Part shown: positions 43,128-52,861 of the stretch, in pieces | Layout: each line of letters opens with the position of its first letter | How positions within the stretch are numbered: position 1 is the first letter of the stretch | Assembly (NCBI GenBank): GCA_905250115.1 | Contig: CAJNOI010000110.1 | Coordinates: 186,001-250,000, forward strand | Source of the DNA: Adineta steineri | Lineage: Eukaryota > Rotifera > Eurotatoria > Adinetida > Adinetidae | Reading direction: 5' to 3' | Length of the DNA: 64,000 bases | Program-made: the position numbers and the translations under genes | The notes under the pieces: model-generated | Seen by the model: only the letters and a program-made list of their open reading frames with translations | Databases searched by the model: none | Told to the model about the DNA's origin: nothing

Positions 43128-44033
43128 TTACCAGAGATTGGAGTTGGAGTTCAAACACTTATCTTCGAGTTGACGAAGTCGTATTTCATGGTCGAGACGT
43201 TCGATATAATTTATGCACTCCTTACATCTGTCCAGTTCTTCATTCATCTGCATAACTAAAGCTGTGGCATACGATCTAACATCTTTATCGACCATTAATG
43301 GATCACATATTTTGGTTGCAACTTCCAAAATAGCTGCTGCTCCGAAGATGAAACTTGAAACAAATTTCACTGCTTTTATGAAGTTTCCGCTATCCGGCAA
43401 GTCTTTAAACTTCGGTAATTCACTTATAATTGTTCTCCCACTATCCAAAACGGCAAAAACGGTAACAAGCGAAACGTTTTCTTTTTGGTCTTCCGTCAAT
43501 GAAGATCCATCCAATTCTCTTCTGGACTGATTCATAACATCTTGTATTTTGCACATCTCTTTTAACAGAGTATTGTTTGCAGCAATCCATTGATACTTTA
43601 TATCGTATAGTTCATTCATCCATCTGTCAATTTTGGCAGAAGCTCCGGTAACTAAATCTGTAACACCCATGGTAATTGCACTACCCATCATCCCAAGAAA
43701 ACTGGTACCCACAGCTGCACCGATTGGAATCAAGGCAGGTGGAAAAATAAGTCCAACACAACCTGTCGGTAAGACACCCACAGTTGTCAATCCAAGAGTT
43801 CCTGTGGCTTTACATGACGAACGAAAAAGTTCAATTCCACTAGTATTTTCAATTGATTCCAAGATTGTCTTCGCTGTATCTTTAATTTTTTTCACTTTTT
43901 CTTTGTATTGATTTACACTTTCTTCCAATTCCTTGCATTGTTTGGTTTTAATAAAACTTTGACTCATGTTTAAGTCTAAACTAAAAAACAAACTATGAAT
44001 AAATCGGTTAAAATTATGTATGAGATCTCCCAA
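43128..44033 (-). CDS. Apolipoprotein-L-like helical membrane protein
   Basis: A single exon of 301 residues; translation may instead start at Met23 (MSQSFIKTK). A charged amphipathic helix (about 30-65, CKELEESVNQYKEKVKKIKD) is followed by a Gly/Ala-rich hydrophobic hairpin (about 78-130, GLTTVGVLPTGCVGLIFPPA and ALIPIGAAVGTSFLGMMGSA), a central helical region, a second hydrophobic segment (FIKAVKFVSSFIFGAAAILE, about 218-238) and a C-terminal charged coiled coil (NEELDRCKECINYIERLDHE). This order of amphipathic helix, membrane hairpin and coiled coil resembles apolipoprotein L proteins, which insert in membranes and act in lysis or apoptosis. The similarity is in architecture and composition; I cannot confirm homology by eye. 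There is no signal peptide, so a cytosolic or membrane-associated protein is expected. Confidence 0.5.
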   Translation of the reverse strand: MGDLIHNFNRFIHSLFFSLDLNMSQSFIKTKQCKELEESVNQYKEKVKKIKDTAKTILESIENTSGIELFRSSCKATGTLGLTTVGVLPTGCVGLIFPPALIPIGAAVGTSFLGMMGSAITMGVTDLVTGASAKIDRWMNELYDIKYQWIAANNTLLKEMCKIQDVMNQSRRELDGSSLTEDQKENVSLVTVFAVLDSGRTIISELPKFKDLPDSGNFIKAVKFVSSFIFGAAAILEVATKICDPLMVDKDVRSYATALVMQMNEELDRCKECINYIERLDHEIRLRQLEDKCLNSNSNLW

Positions 44034-44655
44034 AAGATTATAGAGACGGGGGCAGAAGAGATAAACGTTATGATCGAAAGAAGCAATAATATAGAGGAAG
44101 ACTACTAATGATCATAATAAAGAGCAGAAGCGTAATACTGAAAATAAATCAAAGAAAAACAGAAATAAATTGTCTTCTTTTTTTACTATATATCGTTGTC
44201 GCCTACTCAAATTACACAAAATTACATAGAGTTTCAATGATTTTTAGTTTTCTTAAACTTACTGCTAAATGAAACGTCGCAATGCCGATATATTATTAGA
44301 TGATCTGTTAAAAGTTTTTTTATATTACAAAAAAACAAGAAATAAAAGATGAATGTGTAGGAAAATATTATGTTGTTTTCCGCACCATATGTATGTCACA
44401 TAATCCTTCTTCTGCGTATTCTTGTTCTCTTTCATCGACATCCTCGTCAATATTGACTCATCTCGCGCTCGAGAAATACATTCATTAAGTGAGTATGTCG
44501 TATATATACGGCATCGACCTATTTACCAATTATTCCTTTTCTCTCTTTTCTTTCAATAAAAATGATTTTTATTTCGATTAAAATAAACTAAAATACTTCC
44601 AAAATCGAAAAAGAAAAAAAAATTGTACATAAAAATTATGTGACATTGGCAGTTT
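44034..44655. other. Spacer between two minus-strand genes
   Basis: AT-rich, with a TATATATACGG motif near 44502 and a short T/C-rich run. It includes the 3' end region of the PARP-like gene's transcript. No other feature is supported. Confidence 0.5.
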
Positions 44656-45780
44656 TCAACTAAATAGTTCAAATACTCTCGCTTGATATTCATCTTCTCT
44701 TCGTATTTTATGTCGATTATTCCTTCGTCCTCGATATCGTCTGTTTTTTTGTACCTCATCCTTCATATAATTCAATACTTTTCGTAAATATTTTCGCGAG
44801 ATAATAAGCGGTTTGTTTGCGTCTTCTTTGATATTTATTTTTACTGGATATTGTTGATTAAACCAAGGTTTATTTAGATTTGATTCACTCAAATATTGAA
44901 TATCAATGAGAAATAAAGGTATAATTTCTGATACATGTGATAAAACTAATATATTTCCATGAGAACGTTCAATTGAACCAGCTTCATTACGTTTCGGTAA
45001 AGCTGCACATACTAAAAGTGTATTAGTAGTATTCGTATAGGATAAAGAATAATCAGCAGTTTCACTACAATAAATTCCTGAACCATACGCACTACCATTT
45101 TGTGTAGCAATAATAGGTGCTTTACTATTAGTTGGATGTGGTTGATTTGGTATTAGAAAACCATATCGAAGAATACTTTTGATATTAGTTAGTTTTGTTC
45201 CATGATAAACTAAATGTGGATAATATGAAGTATTTTCATTAAATCGTTTCATAAAATCATTTTGAATAGATTTATCGATGGGTGCAAGACGAATATTAAT
45301 AATTTCAATATTCGTTTGATGTTTCAAAGAAGATTTGATTTGTTGATGATTTGTTCGATAGAAATGACGACGAAAAGTCGTAAAATCATGTGGACGTACA
45401 GTTTGCAATGATACATTGGGTTGAACACAATCTGATTTTGTTTGAAATTGTTTATCACATTCGAAACCTTTTATTATGTTTTTGGCTTGTTTTGATGGAT
45501 AACGAGTATAACGAAATATTTTTTGTTCAACTTCTACTGTTCTTTTGTTATCAATATTATCAATTTTAATTAATGGATGTTGTGATTTGGAAGTTTTTCT
45601 TGAGAATCGATATGAAGGTATTCTCATTTTATGTTTGTTTTGTTTTTTGGCTTTTGAACATTGACGAATTTCAAATAAATAAATTTGATATTCAATTTCG
45701 AGATCATCTTGACTTGAATTATAATCAAAACCATCATAAAAATTATCTGACGCCATATTTCGACTATATTTCAAAAACAA
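44656..45780 (-). CDS. PARP-type (H-Y-phi) mono-ADP-ribosyltransferase
   Basis: A single exon of 374 residues. The N-terminal 150 residues are basic and low in structure (RQCSKAKKQNKHKMRIPSYR), suggesting nucleic-acid or nuclear binding. Residues about 155-320 have a PARP catalytic fold: LVYHGTKLTNIKSILRYGF with the NAD-binding H193, then AYGSGIYCSETADYSLSY with Y237, then LLVCAALPKR and HVSEIIPLFLIDIQYL as the last strands. The third catalytic position appears hydrophobic (I/L) rather than Glu, so mono- rather than poly-ADP-ribosylation is expected. The C-terminus is again basic (RRYRGRRNNRHKIRRED). Among PARPs it recalls the short PARP16/UBC-associated class more than PARP1. It is the second ADP-ribosyltransferase in the window, of a different clade from the one at 29480. 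Confidence 0.75.
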   Translation of the reverse strand: MFLKYSRNMASDNFYDGFDYNSSQDDLEIEYQIYLFEIRQCSKAKKQNKHKMRIPSYRFSRKTSKSQHPLIKIDNIDNKRTVEVEQKIFRYTRYPSKQAKNIIKGFECDKQFQTKSDCVQPNVSLQTVRPHDFTTFRRHFYRTNHQQIKSSLKHQTNIEIINIRLAPIDKSIQNDFMKRFNENTSYYPHLVYHGTKLTNIKSILRYGFLIPNQPHPTNSKAPIIATQNGSAYGSGIYCSETADYSLSYTNTTNTLLVCAALPKRNEAGSIERSHGNILVLSHVSEIIPLFLIDIQYLSESNLNKPWFNQQYPVKINIKEDANKPLIISRKYLRKVLNYMKDEVQKNRRYRGRRNNRHKIRREDEYQARVFELFS

Positions 45781-45998
45781 AATTATTCTATTCTAATTAA
45801 TCATAATAAAATGATTTCAAACTTCACTATAAATAATGAAAAAATTATGTAAGAACAGAAAAACTTATGAAAAATAGAACACATTACTTCAATGACTCAT
45901 TTTACTGACATAGCGTCATATATGATACAAGTGGATTGCGAAATTACAAAAATATTTTTCTATAATTAGCTATTAGAACGAAAATGTTTTAGCAAAAT

Positions 45999-46050
45999 CT
46001 TGAGGATGTAGATGAGGAAGAAAGCTATCCATTATTCATCTACATTCATA
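45999..46050. repeat. Telomere-like inverted-repeat element, decayed
   Basis: CTTGAGGATGTAGATGAGG opposite ATTCATCTACATTCAT. G and C richness is lost in the arms but the ends and order match the 20553 copy. Confidence 0.5.
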
Positions 46051-46367
46051 AATTCTAATCATAAAATCATCATCATATTCGGTAACAAGAAGACTAAAAT
46101 CGTCACATCTCTAATCAATAGAAGTTTAAATCGTTATAAGACATGGTTAGTTATACAGATAAGACTATGTTCTAATTGAAAATCTGCGACATCTATATAA
46201 TTTCTTGTAGAAAACCGCATATGATTTGTCCAATAGAAAAAGAAAATATGACTCATTGATTTTCTTGTAGTTGTCGATTTGTTTGTTTACTGTTATGTTT
46301 TTCTCATATTCGATCTTGAATATTATGTGAATAGAATAGATTATTTAGGTTTTCAAACAAAAACAAA

Positions 46368-47981
46368 ATGCAGTCAATTTTAAAAATCAACAGTCGTCGT
46401 GTATTATCATCGATTTTAACACCATGTCGATCGATCAGTAACGATGTATGTATATTTTTTTTCTTATTGCGTTTATTTAATTATTTATTTCCGTATATTT
46501 TATCAGTTGAATACATCTTGGAGAACAGCATATGGAGGAAAATATACTGTAACATTAATACATGGAGATGGTGTTGGACCTGAACTTATGGAACATGTTA
46601 AAGCTGCTATTCGGTAAGAAATATTATTATTGTGATTTATTTAATCATTTTTTAAATTAGATGTGTTCGAGCACCGGTCGATTTTGAAGATATACCATTA
46701 TCAAGTCATGTAGCTAGTGATGCAATGTTTGAAAGAGCTATTACAGCTGTTAAACGTAATGGTATAGCTCTTAAAGGTTAATATTCTTCTTTTTTTATAT
46801 AATTAAATTATTAAAATATATATTGAAATCAAATAGGTAATATTGCATCACAAAATACATCAAATTCTCTTAATGTTCTTTTACGGTAAATTTATTTATT
46901 TATTGTTGGTTTTTCATAATTTTATATTATAATTTTAGTACTCGTTTGGATTTATTTGCTAATGTCATTCGTTGTAAAACAAGTCCTGTTGTACCGACAC
47001 GTCATTCAAATATTGATATTCTCGTTATTCGTGAGAATACCGAAGGTGAATATAGTTCACTTGAACACGAGGTAAATATTCGCATTTTATATATTTTCTC
47101 TTATTTTATTTTTTCTTATTTTAGTCCGTTCCTGGAGTTGTTGAAAGTCTTAAAGGTAAATATTTAATTTATATACACATATCTATTTATTCGTTTCTCT
47201 TTAATAGTTATAACACGAGCAAAATCTCTTAAAATTGCTCGTTTTGCTTTTGAAATTGCAAAACATGCTGACCGAAAGAAAGTCACTGCTGTTCATAAAG
47301 CAAATATAATGTAAAATTATTCTTTTTTTGTTCTTGAAATAATTTATAATTTATTGTGTAAAATAGGAAATTGAGTGATGGTTTATTTATTGATTGTTGT
47401 CGTGAGATTTCCGCTGAATATCCCGATATTAAATTTGATACAATGATTGTTGACAATACCTGTATGCAATTGGTAAATCGACCAACACAATTTGATGTTA
47501 TGGTTATGCCAAATTTATATGGAAATATTGTTTCAAATGTATGTGCTGGTCTTGTTGGTGGTTCAGGTTTTGTTGCTGGTTCAAATTATGGAGACCATTT
47601 TGCTATTTTTGAACAAGGAACAAGAAATACAGGTTTAGGTATTGCTGGAAAAAATATTGCTAATCCATCTGGTATTCTTTTTGCTGCTGCCAATATGCTG
47701 AAATATTTAGGGTAAGAAAAAAAAAAGCATCGACTTTTTATTTCTAATAATATTTATTTTCCTTTTTTAGATTGGATCATCATTGTTCAGCTATAAAAAA
47801 TGCCGTTTTAAATACAATTCAAGAACATAAAATCAAAACACCCGATATTGGTGGTACAGCAACAACAACACAATTTATTGAATGTGTTTTAAATGAAATT
47901 GTTAAATTAACTCCAGCAATTGGTTTTAATTATGAAATGCAAAAACCAAGTCTTGCTTTTAGATATAAAGATGTCGACTAA
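46368..47981 (+). CDS. IDH3G: NAD-dependent isocitrate dehydrogenase, gamma-type regulatory subunit, mitochondrial
   Basis: Nine exons (46368-46445, 46507-46613, 46661-46776, 46837-46885, 46939-47071, 47125-47155, 47208-47310, 47367-47711, 47771-47981) close in phase to 390 residues. The N-terminus ([19 protein letters not shown]) is a mitochondrial presequence rich in Arg/Ser. The mature part matches the gamma rather than beta subunit: [101 protein letters not shown] and [14 protein letters not shown]. It acts with alpha and beta subunits in the matrix, converting isocitrate to 2-oxoglutarate in the Krebs cycle, and carries allosteric sites. This conserved core gene argues that the region is not simply subtelomeric. 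Confidence 0.95.
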
Positions 47982-48710
47982 AAAAACTTTATTCCTCCTT
48001 TCTCATTATTTTTGCTGCTTCTGTTTGTCTTAGTCTTGTAGAACCAATCTCGATATTATATATATATATGATTCTTTTGCACACGTGTTGCGAAAGAGAA
48101 CAAAAGAAGAAAATAAATAATTTATTGCAAAATTAATATACTCAAGCAGATTAGAATCAGAATCAAAAAACAGATGATGTTCTCATCAGAGATTAGAGCA
48201 AATCCAAAGATTTGCATTGGATTGTATTTAACATTAGAGATCCTCAATTCATTACAGAATTCAATTGTAGATTGGATACAGTCATTATTTAGCATGATTA
48301 AGTTTTTCTATTAAAACTACAAATGTCTCTGCATGAAATTTTACGATTGAACTAACTACACTAAAAAAACAACTCATCTAATTTGTATTCTAACATTTAT
48401 TGAAATACAGGAGTACTTCTCTTCATTAAAAATATACGGAAATAATTTGTAGTTATTACAAAGAGAGATTGATACTTCTCTATAATATACAACGTCTTCA
48501 CTCACTATATATGACTTTTTCATGTACGGTAATTAATCGGACGATATACGTTCCATAGAAGTATTATCATCAGTCAAGAGAACAATGAAGAGTTTATGTG
48601 AATAGTCTGATTGGATATATACAATATATATAAGATAATTGTAATTGTTATAGTTGAACATGACTGCCTATATCTAATTTGTAATAGTCTGAAAATAAAT
48701 GTATATCTAA
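47982..48710. other. Spacer
   Basis: Between IDH3G and the next plus-strand gene. It contains TATATATATATG near 48060, an AATAAATAATTTATT polyadenylation-like stretch near 48112 and TATATACAATATATATAAG near 48616, which may be a promoter TATA region for the gene at 48711. Confidence 0.45.
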
Positions 48711-49421
48711 TTGTTTGATCGTTTGAAATATAAATTCAAATGTAAATTCAAATCTATTGTCACTAATTCTAAAAAAAATATGAATAGAGATGGTCATCAG
48801 TTGTATTATGCAAGTAGACGTGAACGTTTACTAGCATTATTAATACTTTTATTAATTCTTATGTCATTTTTTCTTCATTTATCTTCATTTGCTGATATTA
48901 TGTTTAAAAATTTCGATTTGGCAAATAATCAAACCAAGATTAAAAGTACGAAATCTTTTTCTTTTTTCTTTCTATTATTTTAAATTGAAAATTAATATTT
49001 TTATTTAGAAAATAATGATACAACATTGCTACATAATAAAAGCATCGATGATATATTCGATGTAAATCTTCTACCATTTTTTTGTATATTAGCTCATTTA
49101 ATCTGGACAATTGTTTTATTGGTTGCACTTGATCAATGCTGTATATTTAATAACAAATCAATTCATAAAGTTCTATTTAAACTATTTATTTGTACATGTC
49201 CATTATTACTTTGCAGTGAATTAAGTATTGTCTTTGTCTTTCATATAAATGGTGTTAAAAATGATTTATTATTCATTACTATTAAATGGTTAATATTTAT
49301 TGGAACAATCTTAATTAGTTTTTGGACAGGTGTTATAAGTGATAAAGACAAATGGCGTGGTATTCATGGAGGACAAATAGCACCTGAACATAATACGCCA
49401 TTGTATTTATTTCAAAATTAG
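48711..49421 (+). CDS. Four-pass membrane protein, unknown function (2 exons)
   Basis: Exons 48711-48945 and 49009-49421 give 215 residues. Four hydrophobic helices are visible: LLALLILLLILMSFFLHL (about 42-60), LPFFCILAHLIWTIVLLVAL (about 95-115), LFKLFICTCPLLLCSELSIV (about 130-152) and WLIFIGTILISFWTGVI (about 168-186). The loop after the first helix holds N-glycosylation sites (NQTK, NDTT) and would be outside. The N-terminus is basic and cytoplasmic. Met24 (NMNRDG) is an alternative start. The tetraspan layout resembles claudin/PMP22- or TMEM-type proteins, but no diagnostic motif is seen. Confidence 0.75.
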
Positions 49422-49541
49422 ATTTTTTTGTTTTCATATCATTTAAATAGAAAATAAACGATCTCTTCTAACAACTTTTACTTAGATTAATTATATGAAT
49501 TAAGATTTTGGGCGTAGAAATCTTTATGAGAAAATATCTTG

Positions 49542-50411
49542 TTATTTTATTAAAATAAATGTGATAAGGAATAGAAAGATTTGAAGTAATATTGAAAAAT
49601 CAATGTGAGTTGATGATGATAAAAGAAAAAATTGATCAAAATCAAACTGAATAAAACTTAGTAGTCGAATTTGATAAATATTTTCAATAGAATTGCAATG
49701 TTTTCCTTTTTGACATGTTAATTGTATCCGATCTATTATTTGTGATCGATTATTAATTATAAAAATCGCATCGCGTTCTATTGAATTAAATTCTGAAGTT
49801 ATTCTTGGACATGTTGCGCAGATTTCATTTGTTAATAATGGAAAAATACTCATTGAAATTTGACATCGTCGACAATTTAAATAATCTATTGGTGAACATG
49901 CATGTGTTGAATCTTGATTAAAATAACATTGATTTATTGATTGATTAGAAAATGATGCATTCGATTCAATTAATGAATCAAAAGTACCAGAAAAATGTTC
50001 TTCTAAATGAATTGAATTTAAAATTCGTTTTAAAACTGTTCCATTATTACATTCATCTGAGGATTGACATTTATATTGAATATCACGAGATAATCGTTTT
50101 GTTAATTCATCACCTTCTAATTGATATTGAACATTTGCTAATAATGAATCAATTAAGAAATTATTTTTATTTGTTATAGAATTATAACCAAAAATAATCT
50201 CAGTATTTGAAGGATTTCTTAACCATATTATTGTCAATGTACATTCACCAGATACATCAATTAACTTATTATTATCAAATGATGGTATAGTATCACTTGT
50301 TACACTATAATTTAGAATAGTTGGAACTAAACTTGTATAACATTTTAATGAATAAACTAAAGAATATGATGAAGACAATAATAAAATAAATAATAACATA
50401 TTCTCTTTCAT
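49542..50411 (-). CDS. Secreted or GPI-anchored Cys-rich protein, unknown function
   Basis: A single exon of 289 residues. It has a signal peptide (LLFILLLSSSYSLVYS, residues about 6-21), an ectodomain with about 16 cysteines including CQSSDECNNGT, CRRCQISMS, ICATCPR and CQKGKHCNSIEN, several N-glycosylation sites (NGT, NASF, NQS, NRS), and a C-terminal hydrophobic stretch (FSILLQIFLFLITFILIK) ending the protein. This layout fits a GPI-anchored or single-pass surface protein. The Cys pattern CxxxxxCN near the middle and end weakly recalls the Ly6/uPAR three-finger fold, but I cannot assign it. Confidence 0.75.
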   Translation of the reverse strand: MKENMLLFILLLSSSYSLVYSLKCYTSLVPTILNYSVTSDTIPSFDNNKLIDVSGECTLTIIWLRNPSNTEIIFGYNSITNKNNFLIDSLLANVQYQLEGDELTKRLSRDIQYKCQSSDECNNGTVLKRILNSIHLEEHFSGTFDSLIESNASFSNQSINQCYFNQDSTHACSPIDYLNCRRCQISMSIFPLLTNEICATCPRITSEFNSIERDAIFIINNRSQIIDRIQLTCQKGKHCNSIENIYQIRLLSFIQFDFDQFFLLSSSTHIDFSILLQIFLFLITFILIK

Positions 50412-50588
50412 ACTTGTGCGAAAATGTATCTTACTTTATCTTTTATATCATATCTTTAAGATACAAAAAGAAACAACAAGAAACGAAACTCACTCATGTT
50501 AAAAGATTTTTTTCTTCAATTACGAAAGAAAAACTTGTGTTTCTTACTGATAATGTATAAATTGAGAAAATGAATTAGATGAGATCAA

Positions 50589-50661
50589 GGTTCGATAGTG
50601 TAATGATTATTACATCTACTTCATATGCAGAAGGTCAAGATTTCAAATACTGGTGCAACCA
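50589..50661 (+). pseudogene. Degenerate tRNA relic (tRNA-Val-like backbone)
   Basis: TAGTGTAATGATTATTACAT matches a tRNA D-arm. TCTAC-TTCATAT-GCAGA forms an almost perfect anticodon arm, followed by AGGTC and TTCAAAT in the T-loop place. The end is GCAACCA. The T-stem and acceptor stem do not pair well, so it is a pseudogene or tRNA-derived SINE piece. The mutated anticodon loop reads CAT. Confidence 0.45.
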
Positions 50662-51046
50662 TTTTTCTCTTTTATTAAAAATAAAAATAATTATTAGTTC
50701 AATATCACTTATATTTATCTTTAACAGATTTAATCTGTTCATATGATTTTAGCAAGTAGAATATTCCTTAATTTGAATTCTTCAGAATTTATTCGAAGGA
50801 AGTTTAGAAATATGCACATATTTTATTTGATAACAAAATGTATATTGATGCATTCGCCTCCATAGTTGTTTTCTTGTTCTTTCTACAAACCTTTGCATTC
50901 ACATAAGAAATTGCGACACCTTTCTTTTTCTGCAAATTAATCGTCCATAGAAATATTTATTGAGTGTGACTCATTCACATGTATGAATGAATAATGTCCG
51001 AATGAACCCTGTGTAATAATGAAATTTTATTTGTTCTCTAAAGAAT

Positions 51047-52343
51047 ATGAGTGAACATGTTATTGTATTAGCACATGGCCTTCAAGGTAACATCGGGCAC
51101 ATGGAATATTTAGCAAAGCGTATTAAAGAAGAAAACGATAATATTTGGATATTAAATGCATCTGCTAATGATGGTACACGATTTAAAAATTGGTCATCAA
51201 CTCGTGATGGTATTGATATGGGTGGTGAGAGAATTATAAGAGAGTTGACTACAAAATTAATCGCACATGTGAAAGAGACAAATATCATACCAAAAATGAT
51301 AAGCTTTATAGGATCTAGTTTGGGTGGACTATACTGTAGGTAAGCTGTGCGAAATTTTTCGATTTGAACGTATCTTCAGAAAGACAATAAAAATACGAAG
51401 AGTAGTACTATTTCCTAAAAAAAAGGTGCGTCTAAACACAATGATGTCTCTGCTAAAAGAAAAGAATTAGCATCTGTACCTTTCTGCACTGGAAACAGAG
51501 TACTATTTAAATGGTACTTGACAATCACTGAAATTTTGATTTTTTTATTGTAATACGAGTGTAATCCCAATCTTAAAAATTTTCGACATTCTGCTTTTGA
51601 GACGAAATAAGTGGTTAGACATAAGATCGTACTCTTGATCAGCGCATTGCTAAGTTTAATGAAATTTATTTTATGGTAATTTCAGGTATATTATGGGACG
51701 AATGTATAATTCAGATTGTGATCGAATCATTGTTCAACAAGATAACATTAAAATTGAATTGGAACTTATGAATTATGTTGCACTAGCATCTCCATTGATC
51801 TCTGTTCGTGCTCTAGTACCAAATTGGGTGTATTATTCTATGAAAGTTATATTCTTTGGTGGTACAGCAAAGCAAATGCTTTTGGAAGATCACGAACATG
51901 AACCTCTTATTGCAATTATGAATGATGGAAAATCAAATTATTTTAAAGCTCTTGCTAGTTGTAAGAGGAGAATAACAGTATGCAGTATAGTCGATAACGA
52001 AATCAAGGTTCCTTATCAAAGTTCGGCGATATTGCCCTACATTTCAAAGACATTATCTAGCAAACAATCAGTGTCTGATAGAACATTCATTTCTGGAAAT
52101 ATATCTGGGTATCATATGGACTCAGTTGGAGCATTTTGTGAACAAATGGAAGAAGGTAGTGGAAAATATTTTGAGTCTGAACCAATTCTCTACCAACAGA
52201 TGATTCAAGGAATGATTAACAATTTGAGAACGATGGATTGGATACGAATTGATGTTGACTTATCTCATGCACAGACAGCAATAATAAATGAAAGGAGACA
52301 TGATATTGCGTTAATAGTGTGTAAAAGTTTAATAAACAAATAG
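51047..52343 (+). CDS. DUF676-type serine lipase/esterase (alpha/beta hydrolase)
   Basis: Exons 51047-51339 and 51686-52343 close in phase to 316 residues. The N-terminal strand VIVLAHGLQGN carries the oxyanion-type HGLQG motif. The nucleophile elbow is GSSLGG (Ser91). A later LASPLIS matches the post-elbow strand of the family, VCSIVDNEIKVPYQSS provides a likely Asp, and DLSHAQTAIINER a likely His near the C-terminus. The DUF676 family (yeast ROG1, plant homologues, animal FAM135) acts on acyl esters of lipids. There is no signal peptide, so it is cytosolic or membrane-associated. The single intron is 346 bp, several times longer than most introns here. The telomere-like half element at 52360 begins just after the stop codon. 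Confidence 0.85.
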
Positions 52344-52359
52344 TATTCGTACGTCACAT

Positions 52360-52385
52360 TTGAGGATGTGGGTGCGAATATCAGC
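52360..52385. repeat. Half copy of telomere-like element
   Basis: TTTGAGGATGTGGGTGCGAA followed by a weak CAGCACTGTC, 17 bp after the lipase stop codon. Only the G-rich arm is clear. Confidence 0.45.
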
Positions 52386-52861
52386 ACTGTCTTTATTATT
52401 AAAATGAAAAATATAAAAGGACCATAGGAAAGATTGATAATCAATTATTTTATTTTAAATATACTACTATCATATTATCGTCCATTAATACATAGAACAT
52501 ATTTATTTCGTGAGATTCGCATGAATTAATGAATTTATTTCATTCTTTATCTTAGTAATATGTCTGCAAATATAAAAAGTATTTGTATTTCATTGAAAAT
52601 ATTCAATATTTCTATAAACATATATCACAAAAATAATAAAATCATCATGTGTGAGATATCGATCTTGAATAATAAAAAGTAATAATTACCTTTATCAAGG
52701 TCTCTAATGATCGATGAATAATATTTTTATTTGATTCTCGTCATACATGTATTTATATAGAAAAAATAACATTGGACTAATTATGATAAGAAAATATAGA
52801 AAATTCTAGTAAGTTAAAATAAATAAAATAAATAAAGAAATAATTCTCATTATGAATTAGT

